A stretch of 64,000 bases of DNA from Salibacteraceae bacterium (GCA_018401875.1 JAGYJZ010000003.1:62001-126000); one strand, 5' to 3'; shown: positions 25,814 through 33,939, counted from the stretch's first letter. The notes: generated by a model from the letters alone, not told the origin. Made by a program: numbers and translations.

Positions 25814-26461
25814 CTAATACACCACCACCTTCTTAACACCAACTGGAGCACTATCCTTTAGAAAATGCACATAATACACTCCAGCACCGTGTAAGGATAA
25901 GTCGATCGCTTCGGTGGCCGATTGGGTGCTTCGTTGGAGCACCAACCTGCCATCGGCATTGTAGATTTTCAATTGTGCGTTCTTCTCCGTCAATACATCT
26001 CCATTCACTGTAAATTGCCCAAAATTCGGATTGGGATAAATCAAGATTGAACGTGCTTGAGCTGCATCTGAAATTCCCACACAAGTATCATTGGCAATGG
26101 AAATGCTATCGGTGAAGCGGCATCCTTCAGCACTTTCAACGGTGAGGATGTAGGTACCAAATGCAGTGACCGTTTCTGTGGGTTGATCGCCACCGGTTGA
26201 CCATGCGTAAACAGCTTGACCTGCTGGCCCATTTAAATCTAATCCCAACTCCAAGTCTGCGATGCAAAGGATGGTGTCGTTGCCGAGGTCAAATGCGGGT
26301 AAGTCAAATTCCACTACTTCAATAGTATCCGAACCAGAACACCCCGTTGTTTCGGTGACAAAAACTGAATAAGTTCCTGCACTTTGAATGGTGATGCTTT
26401 CAGTAGAATCGCCAGTTGACCAGTCGTATGTTGCACATGAACTCGTGCATCTAATCCACAT
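25814..26461 (-). pseudogene. 3' remnant of a secreted adhesin-like protein with T9SS sorting domain
   Basis: The 215 residues hold Ig/PKD-like repeats with the YDWSTGDST and YAWSTGGDQPTET pattern and a complete type-A T9SS sorting domain (LIYPNPNFGQFTV ... GVYYVHFL ... VKKVVVY). No signal peptide is present, and the ORF begins abruptly at an ATG formed at the junction with unrelated DNA near 26460. The family normally has a long N-terminal region, so most of the gene has been lost, apparently at the edge of the accessory island. Confidence 0.7.
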
Positions 26462-26564
26462 GAATTATACATCCGAATTCTGGAACGAGTTGGATAAGAT
26501 TTTACCTAATTATGATAAACAAGTTCACTGGTTAAAGCTAAACGGTGCCGGTATGGATTTGTAA
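26460..26564 (+). pseudogene. Short orphan reading frame at the island edge
   Basis: Thirty-four codons (MNYTSEFWNELDKILPNYDK, ending GAGMDL) read like the natural C-terminus of a soluble protein. They face the truncated T9SS gene head-on; the ATG overlaps that gene's first codon. It is too short for the ORF track. It is either a gene fragment left by the rearrangement or a tiny gene; I do not recognise it. Confidence 0.35.
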
Positions 26565-26582
26565 TTGATGTACTCTTTAGTT

Positions 26583-27614
26583 TTATGAAATAAAAGAATC
26601 AAACTCAATTTCGGAAGATTTAAAATTTGTTTCGAATCCAGTAAACATTTCCTTTCTCCTCAGTTGTATCATCCCCGTGGGCCCTTGTTTGTTTTTAGCC
26701 ACATCAAGATCAGTAATACATTGGGTTGAATAACCATCGGCATCTTGAACAATACTATAGTACTCTGCTCTATACATAAAAACAACCTTATCCGCGTCCT
26801 GCTCAATAGCTCCAGACTCGCGTAAATCACTCAGTTGTGGTCTTTTATCTCCACCTCTTGTTTCCACCGCTCTGCTCAATTGAGATAATGCAACCACAGC
26901 CACATTGTGCTTTCGTGCAATGTTTTTCAGATGACGGCTAATAGATCCTATCTCTGCTTCTCGGCTTCCGCTATTACGTCTAGAACTAAGCAATTGTAAA
27001 TAGTCGATTAAGATCACCTTTACACCGTGCTTTGAAATGTGCTCTTCGCACATGGATTCAAAAACAGAAATGGAATCGTTGCCACTGTCATTCAGAAACA
27101 GTTTGTGTTTCTCTTTCAAGTCAGTGTAAGCCTGATTCAGTTGCTTGCGCTCATCATCAGTCAACCGCTGCTGTAAGATTTTATCTACGGTAATATCTGT
27201 TAAATAGCTTAGCATGCGGTAGGCTTGAATATCCATGCTTTGATCGAATCCAAAGTACAATACCGGAACCTGCTGAGATACTTGCATGGCTAATTGGTTC
27301 AACCAAACACTTTTACCCATACCAGGTCTACCGCCAAAAATCAAAAGCTCACCGCACACAAGTCCACCAAACTGATCATCATAGGGTGCATAGCCTGTTG
27401 GTATGATCAAGTCTTGCCCTTGCCTCTTCTCTAGTTTATCCAAACCAGCCTTAACCAAATCTTCCATCTGTTGAGAAGGCTTAGGCGGATTTCTCGAAAA
27501 TTCAGAAGTAAAGAGCCACGCCTTTACATTCTTCAAAAGAATCTCATCTGTTTTACTTTCTATAATAGCATTTTGAAGTGCTTCTTTTTTTAGTTCTAGG
27601 TCGTTTGTTGTCAT
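26583..27614 (-). CDS. DnaB-like RecA-fold ATPase without the DnaB N-terminal domain
   Basis: The C-terminal helicase domain of DnaB is clear: linker GYAPYDDQFGGLVCGELLIFGGRPGMGKS (Walker A), Walker B VILIDYLQLL, ALSQLSRAVE and the arginine-finger region RPQLSDLRESGAIEQDADKVVFMYR. The first 65 residues are too short for, and unlike, the helical N-terminal domain needed for DnaG binding and hexamer ring formation. The normal replicative helicase must be elsewhere. In the island it is the last gene of the unit behind DUF2779 (6 bases apart), which suggests a role in mobile-element replication or in defence. Confidence 0.88.
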   Translation of the reverse strand: MTTNDLELKKEALQNAIIESKTDEILLKNVKAWLFTSEFSRNPPKPSQQMEDLVKAGLDKLEKRQGQDLIIPTGYAPYDDQFGGLVCGELLIFGGRPGMGKSVWLNQLAMQVSQQVPVLYFGFDQSMDIQAYRMLSYLTDITVDKILQQRLTDDERKQLNQAYTDLKEKHKLFLNDSGNDSISVFESMCEEHISKHGVKVILIDYLQLLSSRRNSGSREAEIGSISRHLKNIARKHNVAVVALSQLSRAVETRGGDKRPQLSDLRESGAIEQDADKVVFMYRAEYYSIVQDADGYSTQCITDLDVAKNKQGPTGMIQLRRKEMFTGFETNFKSSEIEFDSFIS

Positions 27615-27620
27615 AGGGTT

Positions 27621-29105
27621 CTAATGTTTTTCATTACTATTAATTCTGTCCCAAAGCACACGCCAAATCTCTACCATAGCCAGTGTATCAAGCTTACAGT
27701 ATGCCTTAAGGTCTGCCAAGGTTTTTACCAGGTTGCCTTCAAACCGGTTTTCAAGCATACTCAGGTAAACTTCACTGGCCGTGTTGCCATCTTGTATATC
27801 CAAGTCATCGTATTTGAGATCTGTCAAAGCAGGCAACACCTTCTTTATGGATGCTGAGCCATTCATGGCAGGCATATAACACCAATGACTACGGAATGGT
27901 ACGATAAGGTCAACCACCCGATCATGAATGGCCATTAATTCATCCGCATAGCTAGGGAAGCTCTCAGCCAAGGCTTTGATCTTTCCTTTTTCGAAGCCCA
28001 TGTTGTAGGTTACAATGCTGCCTTCCGTTCCCAAGTCAAGCAACATTTGTTGGATCACCGTCTCCCTTGGATCGCCCAAAGGATCGGCTAATAATTCTCG
28101 ATGCTCTAACTCACCATCAGGCGTATGCAGAATATGCAAGCTGTATTGATGTGGATATTGCTGGTAAGGTCGCGTGCCATCAAAAAGCGGTATAGAAGGT
28201 CCTATGGTCTCAAAATCGAAGAAGTACAAAGGATACTGCCATTCTGATAAGAAATCACGTATCGCGTTCTTATCAAAAACCTCCTTATTATACTTCTCTC
28301 CATCTACTTGATTGCGTTGTTTAGCATTCAAGTCTAAATCATCTGGAATATCCGTAATGGCAATAATTCCTTCGTTGAATAACTGCCAACCACGTGCACC
28401 GATGCGTGAAATATTCAATACATTTTGCTCTGGCACGTCCATCCAACAAAAACTTATAAAGTCACAAGGAAACGGATCGGAACAATGGGGACCAATTGCA
28501 ACCTCTGGTGGCGATGATTGTCTCAATATGGCTGAAAAAGCTTCTATGCGATCGGGAATCCCATTTTGTAACGGCAGGATTTCTTCCAAAACAGATTGCC
28601 GGGTAAATAGCTGGTTTAAATCCAACTCACCTTGTCTTTCATATTGGTTATTGATGTACATCACTTCAATGTCCACCAAGTGAATTCCTGCTTGCCTGAA
28701 TGCATAAAACTGAACTGCAGTATCATTGATGTGATAGGCCTTTACGCTTGTGCTACTTTTCACCTCTATTGCTTGCCATCCTCCTGCTTCCTTTACTAAT
28801 ATATCCATTGCAGCATAAATACCTCCCGCAGATACTGCAGCCTCGTAAATCACCTCTGCACCCTCTTCAATCCATTGCTTTGTTTGTTGCAATCCAACAG
28901 GAATTCCATCAGGACGACTAAAGTCTGGGGTGGCATCCTTTCCTCCAGGAAATATGTGCTGAGCTAACTCACCCACAGAAGATCCCTGAGCAAACAATGC
29001 CTCTTGTGCATAGCTAAGCGCATCTCGCAGGTCTGGCTGATGCTTGTCAAGCCACAATCGTTTTTCACATTGTAAGCCCTTAATGTATTTAGATTTTGAA
29101 AGCAT
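27621..29105 (-). CDS. DUF2779 protein: Cas4-like nuclease plus DEDD exonuclease-like domain
   Basis: The N-terminal half resembles a Cas4/PD-(D/E)XK nuclease. Cys13 lies in GLQCEKRLWL, D101 in AMDILVKE and E114-x-K116 in QAIEVKSST. A later cluster, PHCSDPFPCDFISFC, could complete a four-cysteine iron-sulfur site. The C-terminal half (about 290-490) has RNase-H-like exonuclease motifs: FFDFETIGP, TYNMGFEKGKI and YCKLDTLAMVEI. This two-domain layout is that of DUF2779 proteins, whose function is not established. Four-cysteine binding and exonuclease activity are inferred. Confidence 0.8.
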   Translation of the reverse strand: MLSKSKYIKGLQCEKRLWLDKHQPDLRDALSYAQEALFAQGSSVGELAQHIFPGGKDATPDFSRPDGIPVGLQQTKQWIEEGAEVIYEAAVSAGGIYAAMDILVKEAGGWQAIEVKSSTSVKAYHINDTAVQFYAFRQAGIHLVDIEVMYINNQYERQGELDLNQLFTRQSVLEEILPLQNGIPDRIEAFSAILRQSSPPEVAIGPHCSDPFPCDFISFCWMDVPEQNVLNISRIGARGWQLFNEGIIAITDIPDDLDLNAKQRNQVDGEKYNKEVFDKNAIRDFLSEWQYPLYFFDFETIGPSIPLFDGTRPYQQYPHQYSLHILHTPDGELEHRELLADPLGDPRETVIQQMLLDLGTEGSIVTYNMGFEKGKIKALAESFPSYADELMAIHDRVVDLIVPFRSHWCYMPAMNGSASIKKVLPALTDLKYDDLDIQDGNTASEVYLSMLENRFEGNLVKTLADLKAYCKLDTLAMVEIWRVLWDRINSNEKH

Positions 29106-29139
29106 ATAGTTAGTCAGTCGGTATTAATTATAATAATGA

Positions 29140-29532
29140 TTAAGCATAGTCAATGAAATCGAGCGTAAAAGCATTGGCACATAAGTTCCCTTTTAACTTC
29201 ATTTTTTTCATCCATTGATCTATTGCGTCTAATTCAGTTTGATCCGTAATCTTTCCTCGGAAATCAACATGATAAACGCTCTCTTCTCTCACGAGTAAGG
29301 CATGTCTATGGCATTCTTCTGTTCTATTCAACACCCGAAAACTAAACAAACGTCCTACACCTTCAAAGCATGGCCTCAAAAATCGGTTACCGATGATGGC
29401 GAGTCTCTCATTATCCCTATAAAACTCTGAAGGACTTATGTATTCTCTGATGACATAAATATTACTACCAGCAAGTATTACCTGGGGTTTGCTCCTTTTC
29501 TTTTTCCATGAAACCGGTGATTCAAATTCCAT
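29140..29532 (-). CDS. Island protein of unknown function (130 aa)
   Basis: I do not recognise this protein. It is basic at the N-terminus (SWKKKRSKPQVILAG), probably alpha/beta, with no membrane segment. It ends in KGNLCANAFTLDFIDYA. It is first in a unit followed by DUF2779 (34 bases) and the DnaB-like gene. Its promoter shares the 27-base element found before the AAA+/M41 gene, so its expression is probably tied to that gene. Confidence 0.7.
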   Translation of the reverse strand: MEFESPVSWKKKRSKPQVILAGSNIYVIREYISPSEFYRDNERLAIIGNRFLRPCFEGVGRLFSFRVLNRTEECHRHALLVREESVYHVDFRGKITDQTELDAIDQWMKKMKLKGNLCANAFTLDFIDYA

Positions 29533-29549
29533 TTGTTCTAATTACAAGA

Positions 29550-29588
29550 ACAAACGTAAAGACCCGGTCTGCCAAAAGCTGTCGGACT
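29550..29588 (-). promoter_or_regulatory. Shared island promoter/operator element, site 2
   Basis: On the minus strand AGTCCGACA-N4-TTGGCAGA-N-CGGGT is followed seven bases later by TTTGT; TACGTTTG matches TAnnTTTG exactly. TTTG ends 18 bases before the ATG of the 130-aa gene. The same element with the same spacing occurs before the AAA+/M41 gene. Confidence 0.7.
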
Positions 29589-29646
29589 AAATAGATTTGG
29601 TAACAAGAAGAAAAAATTGATATTGAATCTCTAGTAAAAGAACACC

Positions 29647-30390
29647 TTATGTGCGAGTGTTTCTATTCCACAACCCTTGTCTAAACTTAGTAATATAGGA
29701 AAACTCCATTGCGCTGATTTCATCTTTTGTAGATTCATTCATACTATGAATTGCTATACCTATTTTTTTCCCAATTAGAATTTCATTATTGACTAACTGA
29801 TTAATTCTGACACTAGTAGCTTGGCCTCCTATTATACACTTCCGAGGTGTTACTTTCAAATAATTGGTCAGTCTTTCAAATGATGACTTTGCTTCGCCAA
29901 AGTATAAAGGACAAAACGATTCTAGATTATAGAAACAATAAACACCTTTTGACCTTATCAGTTCTTTGCGTGTCTCAGAATGAATATCAATAAAGCAATA
30001 TGGCCCAAAACTGCTTTCAAAAAGCAATAACTTATTTCTTCGATCGTGCTTATTAACCAGTTCCGGAAGTAATACCCTGAGAGGAGTTAAGAGCTCATCA
30101 CCATCAAAACTCATCAAAATTTCATGTTGTAATGCTTTCGAGCATTGATCATTTAGGGCGAGATCCATGGGTGTTGAGCTACTCCTGAGTAATGAAAAAT
30201 CCACATCAACATTCAATTGAATATTACGAATGGGAACTTCAGTAAATGAACTCAACCAATCTTTATCACATTTCTTTGACATTTTGTAGCTCCATGTTTG
30301 TTGGGTCTTTTTAATATTCAATGAATAATCCTTCAGATTTATAACTCTCTTCGAATTTTCATAATAATCAAACAAATCTGCATCACCCAA
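29647..30390 (-). CDS. GIY-YIG-like protein, 3' part of a split gene
   Basis: The C-terminal 110 residues carry a divergent GIY-YIG pattern: KGVYCFYN, PLYFGEAKSSFERLTNYL with the Arg, and a late Glu in SAMEFSYITKFRQGLWNRN. The N-terminal half is unrecognised. The track start is a TTG. The same frame is open upstream for 25 more codons (NYELRYYLYLVQSTCCLSS) up to the TAA that ends the preceding ORF, and no ATG lies in that stretch. The two ORFs are therefore probably one gene of about 414 residues broken by a single stop. If intact, the product would be a nuclease with an unknown N-terminal module. Confidence 0.7.
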   Translation of the reverse strand: MGDADLFDYYENSKRVINLKDYSLNIKKTQQTWSYKMSKKCDKDWLSSFTEVPIRNIQLNVDVDFSLLRSSSTPMDLALNDQCSKALQHEILMSFDGDELLTPLRVLLPELVNKHDRRNKLLLFESSFGPYCFIDIHSETRKELIRSKGVYCFYNLESFCPLYFGEAKSSFERLTNYLKVTPRKCIIGGQATSVRINQLVNNEILIGKKIGIAIHSMNESTKDEISAMEFSYITKFRQGLWNRNTRT

Positions 30391-30465
30391 AAGATCATCA
30401 CAAAAACTGGATAAGCAACAAGTTGATTGAACAAGATATAAATAGTATCGAAGCTCATAATTTTC

Positions 30466-30891
30466 TTAGTCTTTAATTAAAAATAAGAAGTGATGAATGC
30501 TCGCCCATTTTGCTAATATATCGAGCTCTTTTCTATGGATAGGTTTTGAAGGCCTACCTAGAACTTCGGTTATAACATTTCCCTCCGTCACGAATACAAT
30601 GTGGTTTTCAAGAAAATCGTTTTGCCAACGAGAAATATCCCAAACATGAATTCGCCCTTCCTCGCAGTCTTCAATTCTCTTATGAAGGTCATTCCTAAAT
30701 AGGAATGCCTCATTAAACAACTCGAAACCGTTCGTTAGCTCATGGAAACAATATTCCAAGCCGCGTTCAGATTTCAAGATGGTGTCTGAAATGCCTAATC
30801 CAGACCAAATCGAGATCAACAATGGCTCGGCATTCACTCTTTGAGCAGACAAGGTTCGTTGCTGCACTTCTTCAATTAGTCTGTTATTCAT
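30466..30891 (-). CDS. Island protein of unknown function, 5' part of a split gene
   Basis: I do not recognise this 141-residue protein. It is soluble and mostly helical at first (MNNRLIEEVQQRTLSAQRV), with a beta-rich middle (GRIHVWDISRWQNDFLENHIVFV) and a C-terminal helix ASIHHFLFLIKD ending at TAA. It starts three bases after the AAA+/M41 stop and is surely co-transcribed with it. The frame continues past the TAA into the GIY-YIG-like ORF, so it may be the amino-terminal part of that protein. Confidence 0.7.
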   Translation of the reverse strand: MNNRLIEEVQQRTLSAQRVNAEPLLISIWSGLGISDTILKSERGLEYCFHELTNGFELFNEAFLFRNDLHKRIEDCEEGRIHVWDISRWQNDFLENHIVFVTEGNVITEVLGRPSKPIHRKELDILAKWASIHHFLFLIKD

Positions 30892-30894
30892 TTC

Positions 30895-32883
30895 CTATGA
30901 TTTAGAGTGATTCAAGCTAGGATTAACCAATAGTTGGTATGTAGTCTGATCTGAATTTTCATTATCAAACAGCATACTCCTGTAATCTCCTTTTGATTCA
31001 ATTACTTCGAGTTGAAACTTATTCAATATCAATTGAAATTGCTCTCCAGTTAGTTTAGCCTCATTCGCTAATACCTTTGCTACCGTTTTCAAAACATGAA
31101 TATTCTTGTTCAATAATCCTCTTGCACGATCCGCATTATATTCAAGTAATCGTTTTACTTCGGCATTGGTATCATCGCACGGTCTTAGCGTATCGTCAAT
31201 AAAGATGCTCGACTCTGAAAACACCATTAGTTTACCCGACATACCCGAGGAATTAACCGCTGATTTTGCAAACTCCGTGGCAGCTCGCAAATCAGATTCG
31301 GCACCAAACGATATGTTGTCTTTTCCAAACACCAATTCTTCAGCGATCAATCCACCAAAGAGAATGGTGAGTTCATCCTGGAAGCGGGTTTTATTCATGA
31401 TCCGTTTTGAATACCTGCGTTCTACACATCCACTAATTGAATCGTTTGCACTTTGAGCAATGATCTGCTCTGGCACCTCATGATTCAACAAGTAATGCAG
31501 AAGTGCATGCCCCGCCTCATGCACCGCAACCAATGCCTGCATGTCGTCTTTCTTTGGCCTCTTAAGCTTTTCAATAAACGAAAACAGCTCATGCTTCAAA
31601 ACCAACTTTTCACCTCTATTGATCAACACTTTGTTTGATTCAATTTTCCAAATAAATACCTCGTCATTCTTTAGATCATGTTGTTTCGAGAAAAGCAATA
31701 AATGAGGCAATTGAGCATCCACCACACTTGAAATAGTCCCAAATAAAGGTCGCGCTCCATGGGCTGGTGTAACTCCTTCGGATATGATGTAGTCAATAAC
31801 AGAAGATTCGAATTCGCAGTTGATTCCAAACCTTACAGCAAGTTGATTGCGGGTAGACTCCAATTTCATTCCTACAATTTGTTTGAATTCTGAGGTTCCA
31901 AAAGCAGGATAAATCACGTGGTTATTGCCTAGCCTCGCCACTTGTTCGGGCCTAAACCTCTTCAATAGAGACTCCTTGATCTTACTCACCGAAATGTTTT
32001 CACTTTGTTTTCTAAGGTTATCTGCACTACTGTCGCTGCTCGTATTGCGACTCATCTGAAATGCCTCATCCAAATTTCCAACTACGAACACCAAGCACTT
32101 TGTGCAATCTATAATGATCGGGTTTAGACTGGCCTTGCACGCACGTTCCATAAGTTTCAGGCTTCCTATGTGGTCAAGGCTCAAAATTTGCTCCTTGAGC
32201 ACTGCATAGGAAGAGTATTCTCCTCTTAATTCCTCGTAAATATTTGCCCAATAATCCGTTGGGATAAACCAGTCTTTAGGCTTGCTATTTGAAGCTTCTG
32301 AAAGATTGCGAACCTCGTTTACTAGCTTCTTCCCTTTGGTGACTTTACCATTTTCAGCTTTCACTCCGCGTTCTACAAGAAAGTTCAGTTGACGCAACAG
32401 ATCATAAAGATCGTAGCGGCCAAACGACTGCTCATAGTATTGAATCTTTCCTGAATCAAATAAGTCCCAAATCGGCTGAACATCTAATAAATTTGTTTCC
32501 TTTCCGATTTCATCAATTGTTCTAGCATGTTGAAACTCATCCAGCAAAATGACATGCTCTTTTCCATTGCGCTCTTTGTAAAGGTTTTCGAGTTTTGCTA
32601 AGAAACCTGTTCTCCTGCCCCTTCCAGTATCTAGAACCGTAGAATAATCGTTGAAATCAAGAAGGGTGATGAGCTCGCGAACAAGTTGTGTTTTTCCTGA
32701 ACCGGTCAATCCCCAAAGATTTATGATTACCGGTCGAGTTTGTAAATCGGGTAAAGCATACCAAGGAGTAACAAGATGGATGACTTGATCTATGATCTCA
32801 TCTAATCCAACAAATTTTGATTTCAGCTTTTTACGAGCGTTTTCCAGGGTCTGAAGTCTCCTGTTCAGTTCTTTTGTACTCAT
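30895..32883 (-). CDS. ClpB-type AAA+ ATPase fused to an FtsH-type M41 metallopeptidase
   Basis: The N-terminal AAA+ module has Walker A GLTGSGKT (58-65), Walker B VILLDEF (111-117) and, after a long helical insertion (about 150-240), an arginine-finger region LLKRFRPEQVARLG. A ClpA/ClpB-type lid GARPLFGTISSVVDAQLPHLLL (about 380-402) follows. The C-terminal module is peptidase M41: HEAGHALLHYLL (about 455-459, HExxH zinc site), GCVERRY, FGGLIAEELVFG and the third-ligand region FGAESDLRAATEFA. FtsH normally has its own AAA type and two membrane helices; neither is present here. The product should be a soluble ATP-dependent protease. Confidence 0.85.
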   Translation of the reverse strand: MSTKELNRRLQTLENARKKLKSKFVGLDEIIDQVIHLVTPWYALPDLQTRPVIINLWGLTGSGKTQLVRELITLLDFNDYSTVLDTGRGRRTGFLAKLENLYKERNGKEHVILLDEFQHARTIDEIGKETNLLDVQPIWDLFDSGKIQYYEQSFGRYDLYDLLRQLNFLVERGVKAENGKVTKGKKLVNEVRNLSEASNSKPKDWFIPTDYWANIYEELRGEYSSYAVLKEQILSLDHIGSLKLMERACKASLNPIIIDCTKCLVFVVGNLDEAFQMSRNTSSDSSADNLRKQSENISVSKIKESLLKRFRPEQVARLGNNHVIYPAFGTSEFKQIVGMKLESTRNQLAVRFGINCEFESSVIDYIISEGVTPAHGARPLFGTISSVVDAQLPHLLLFSKQHDLKNDEVFIWKIESNKVLINRGEKLVLKHELFSFIEKLKRPKKDDMQALVAVHEAGHALLHYLLNHEVPEQIIAQSANDSISGCVERRYSKRIMNKTRFQDELTILFGGLIAEELVFGKDNISFGAESDLRAATEFAKSAVNSSGMSGKLMVFSESSIFIDDTLRPCDDTNAEVKRLLEYNADRARGLLNKNIHVLKTVAKVLANEAKLTGEQFQLILNKFQLEVIESKGDYRSMLFDNENSDQTTYQLLVNPSLNHSKS

Positions 32884-32900
32884 CTATTCTTAATTTGAGT

Positions 32901-32939
32901 ACAAAGGACTTCACCCGCTCTGCCAATTTGTGTCGGACT
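32901..32939 (-). promoter_or_regulatory. Shared island promoter/operator element, site 1
   Basis: On the minus strand AGTCCGACA-N4-TTGGCAGA-N-CGGGT-N7-TTTGT lies with TTTG ending 18 bases before the AAA+/M41 ATG. Twenty-two of 27 core bases agree with site 2 (29562-29588), and all spacings are equal. The adjacent WYL protein is the obvious candidate binder. Confidence 0.7.
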
Positions 32940-32969
32940 GGAAACCTATTTTAAAAAACCTCCAGTAAT

Positions 32970-33881
32970 CTATCCGTTATAAAACTCGTTCAATTGCTTA
33001 ATCCAATCCCCCATTTCTTCCCTTAGCCATTGAGGCTCTAAGATTTCCACTTCAGGGCCTTTCATGAGTATACGTTGCTTAAACTCATAGTTTGGCGCGA
33101 GGTAAAAACCGATTAATACCGAGTCTTCATTCTCTTCTAATAGCATTTGAGATATATGCAGCGGTTGAGATAATTGGTACTTAGCTTCTTTGGTGGTATA
33201 CCTCACTTTAATTTGGCACTCTTCTCCTTCTGAGTATATCAGGCCTACAATAGATCGCAACCTGTCAATGACTTTATCGCGTTCGCTTTTCTCAAACGCT
33301 TCCTCTGTAAGTTCTAAGGATTGAATTCTCTCCAATCCGAATGTTCTAATTTCTTTCCAGTGGGTCTCAAACCCAATCAAGTACCATCTTCCCAAGTATT
33401 CCTTCAGCAGGTATGGATATAAATTGTGAGGCTTAGCTTTATCTGAGCTAAATGATTTGTAATCAAACTTAACCTTCACTTTGGCTTTCATAGCTTCAAG
33501 AAGAACAGGAAAATACTCAAAACCTCCCTCTACCTCTTCATTCACATCAAAATCCACAAAATTCATCACCTGCTTTGCGTCCTTCATGGAATCAATTAGA
33601 AACGATGCTTTATCGGCTAGCTGAAATAGGTGAATGAATCGGTTGAGGTTTACTTCGCTTTCTGATTCAACATAATATCCTCGTGCGTCACGATCATAAG
33701 CAATCTCAATACTTAGATCATTTCGAATTTCATGAAACTTGCGTTCAATGGTTCTGGTGGAAAGATTCAAACCTCTATTCTCCAATATTACTTGCAGGTC
33801 ATCTAAACTGGGATAAGTTTTCGACTTTAAAGCCCGAATGATCGTATGATATTCTTTCCAAGTTTGACTGCGTTTTGACAT
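32970..33881 (-). CDS. WYL-domain transcriptional regulator
   Basis: The 303-residue protein has an N-terminal winged HTH (about 1-75, LDDLQVILENRGLNLSTRTIERKFHEIR). The WYL domain (about 130-220) follows with NLYPYLLKEYLGRWYLIGF and RTFGLERIQSLEL, then a WCX-type C-terminal extension (ILMKGPEVEILEPQWLREEM). WYL proteins sense ligands, often nucleic acid related, and frequently control anti-phage loci. It lies upstream of, and on the same strand as, the AAA+/M41 unit and probably controls the shared promoter element (inference). Confidence 0.92.
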   Translation of the reverse strand: MSKRSQTWKEYHTIIRALKSKTYPSLDDLQVILENRGLNLSTRTIERKFHEIRNDLSIEIAYDRDARGYYVESESEVNLNRFIHLFQLADKASFLIDSMKDAKQVMNFVDFDVNEEVEGGFEYFPVLLEAMKAKVKVKFDYKSFSSDKAKPHNLYPYLLKEYLGRWYLIGFETHWKEIRTFGLERIQSLELTEEAFEKSERDKVIDRLRSIVGLIYSEGEECQIKVRYTTKEAKYQLSQPLHISQMLLEENEDSVLIGFYLAPNYEFKQRILMKGPEVEILEPQWLREEMGDWIKQLNEFYNG

Positions 33882-33939
33882 GGTTGTATAGATTAGGCCA
33901 ATTAATTTCTAATTTCTGCAGAACTTTCTTGCAAGATTA

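Noticed and set aside
30300-30460. 39-codon hydrophobic minus-strand frame (MSFDTIYILFNQLV...) between the split island ORFs
   Set aside because: It overlaps in another frame the open sequence that joins the two ORFs, which looks more like the true coding frame.
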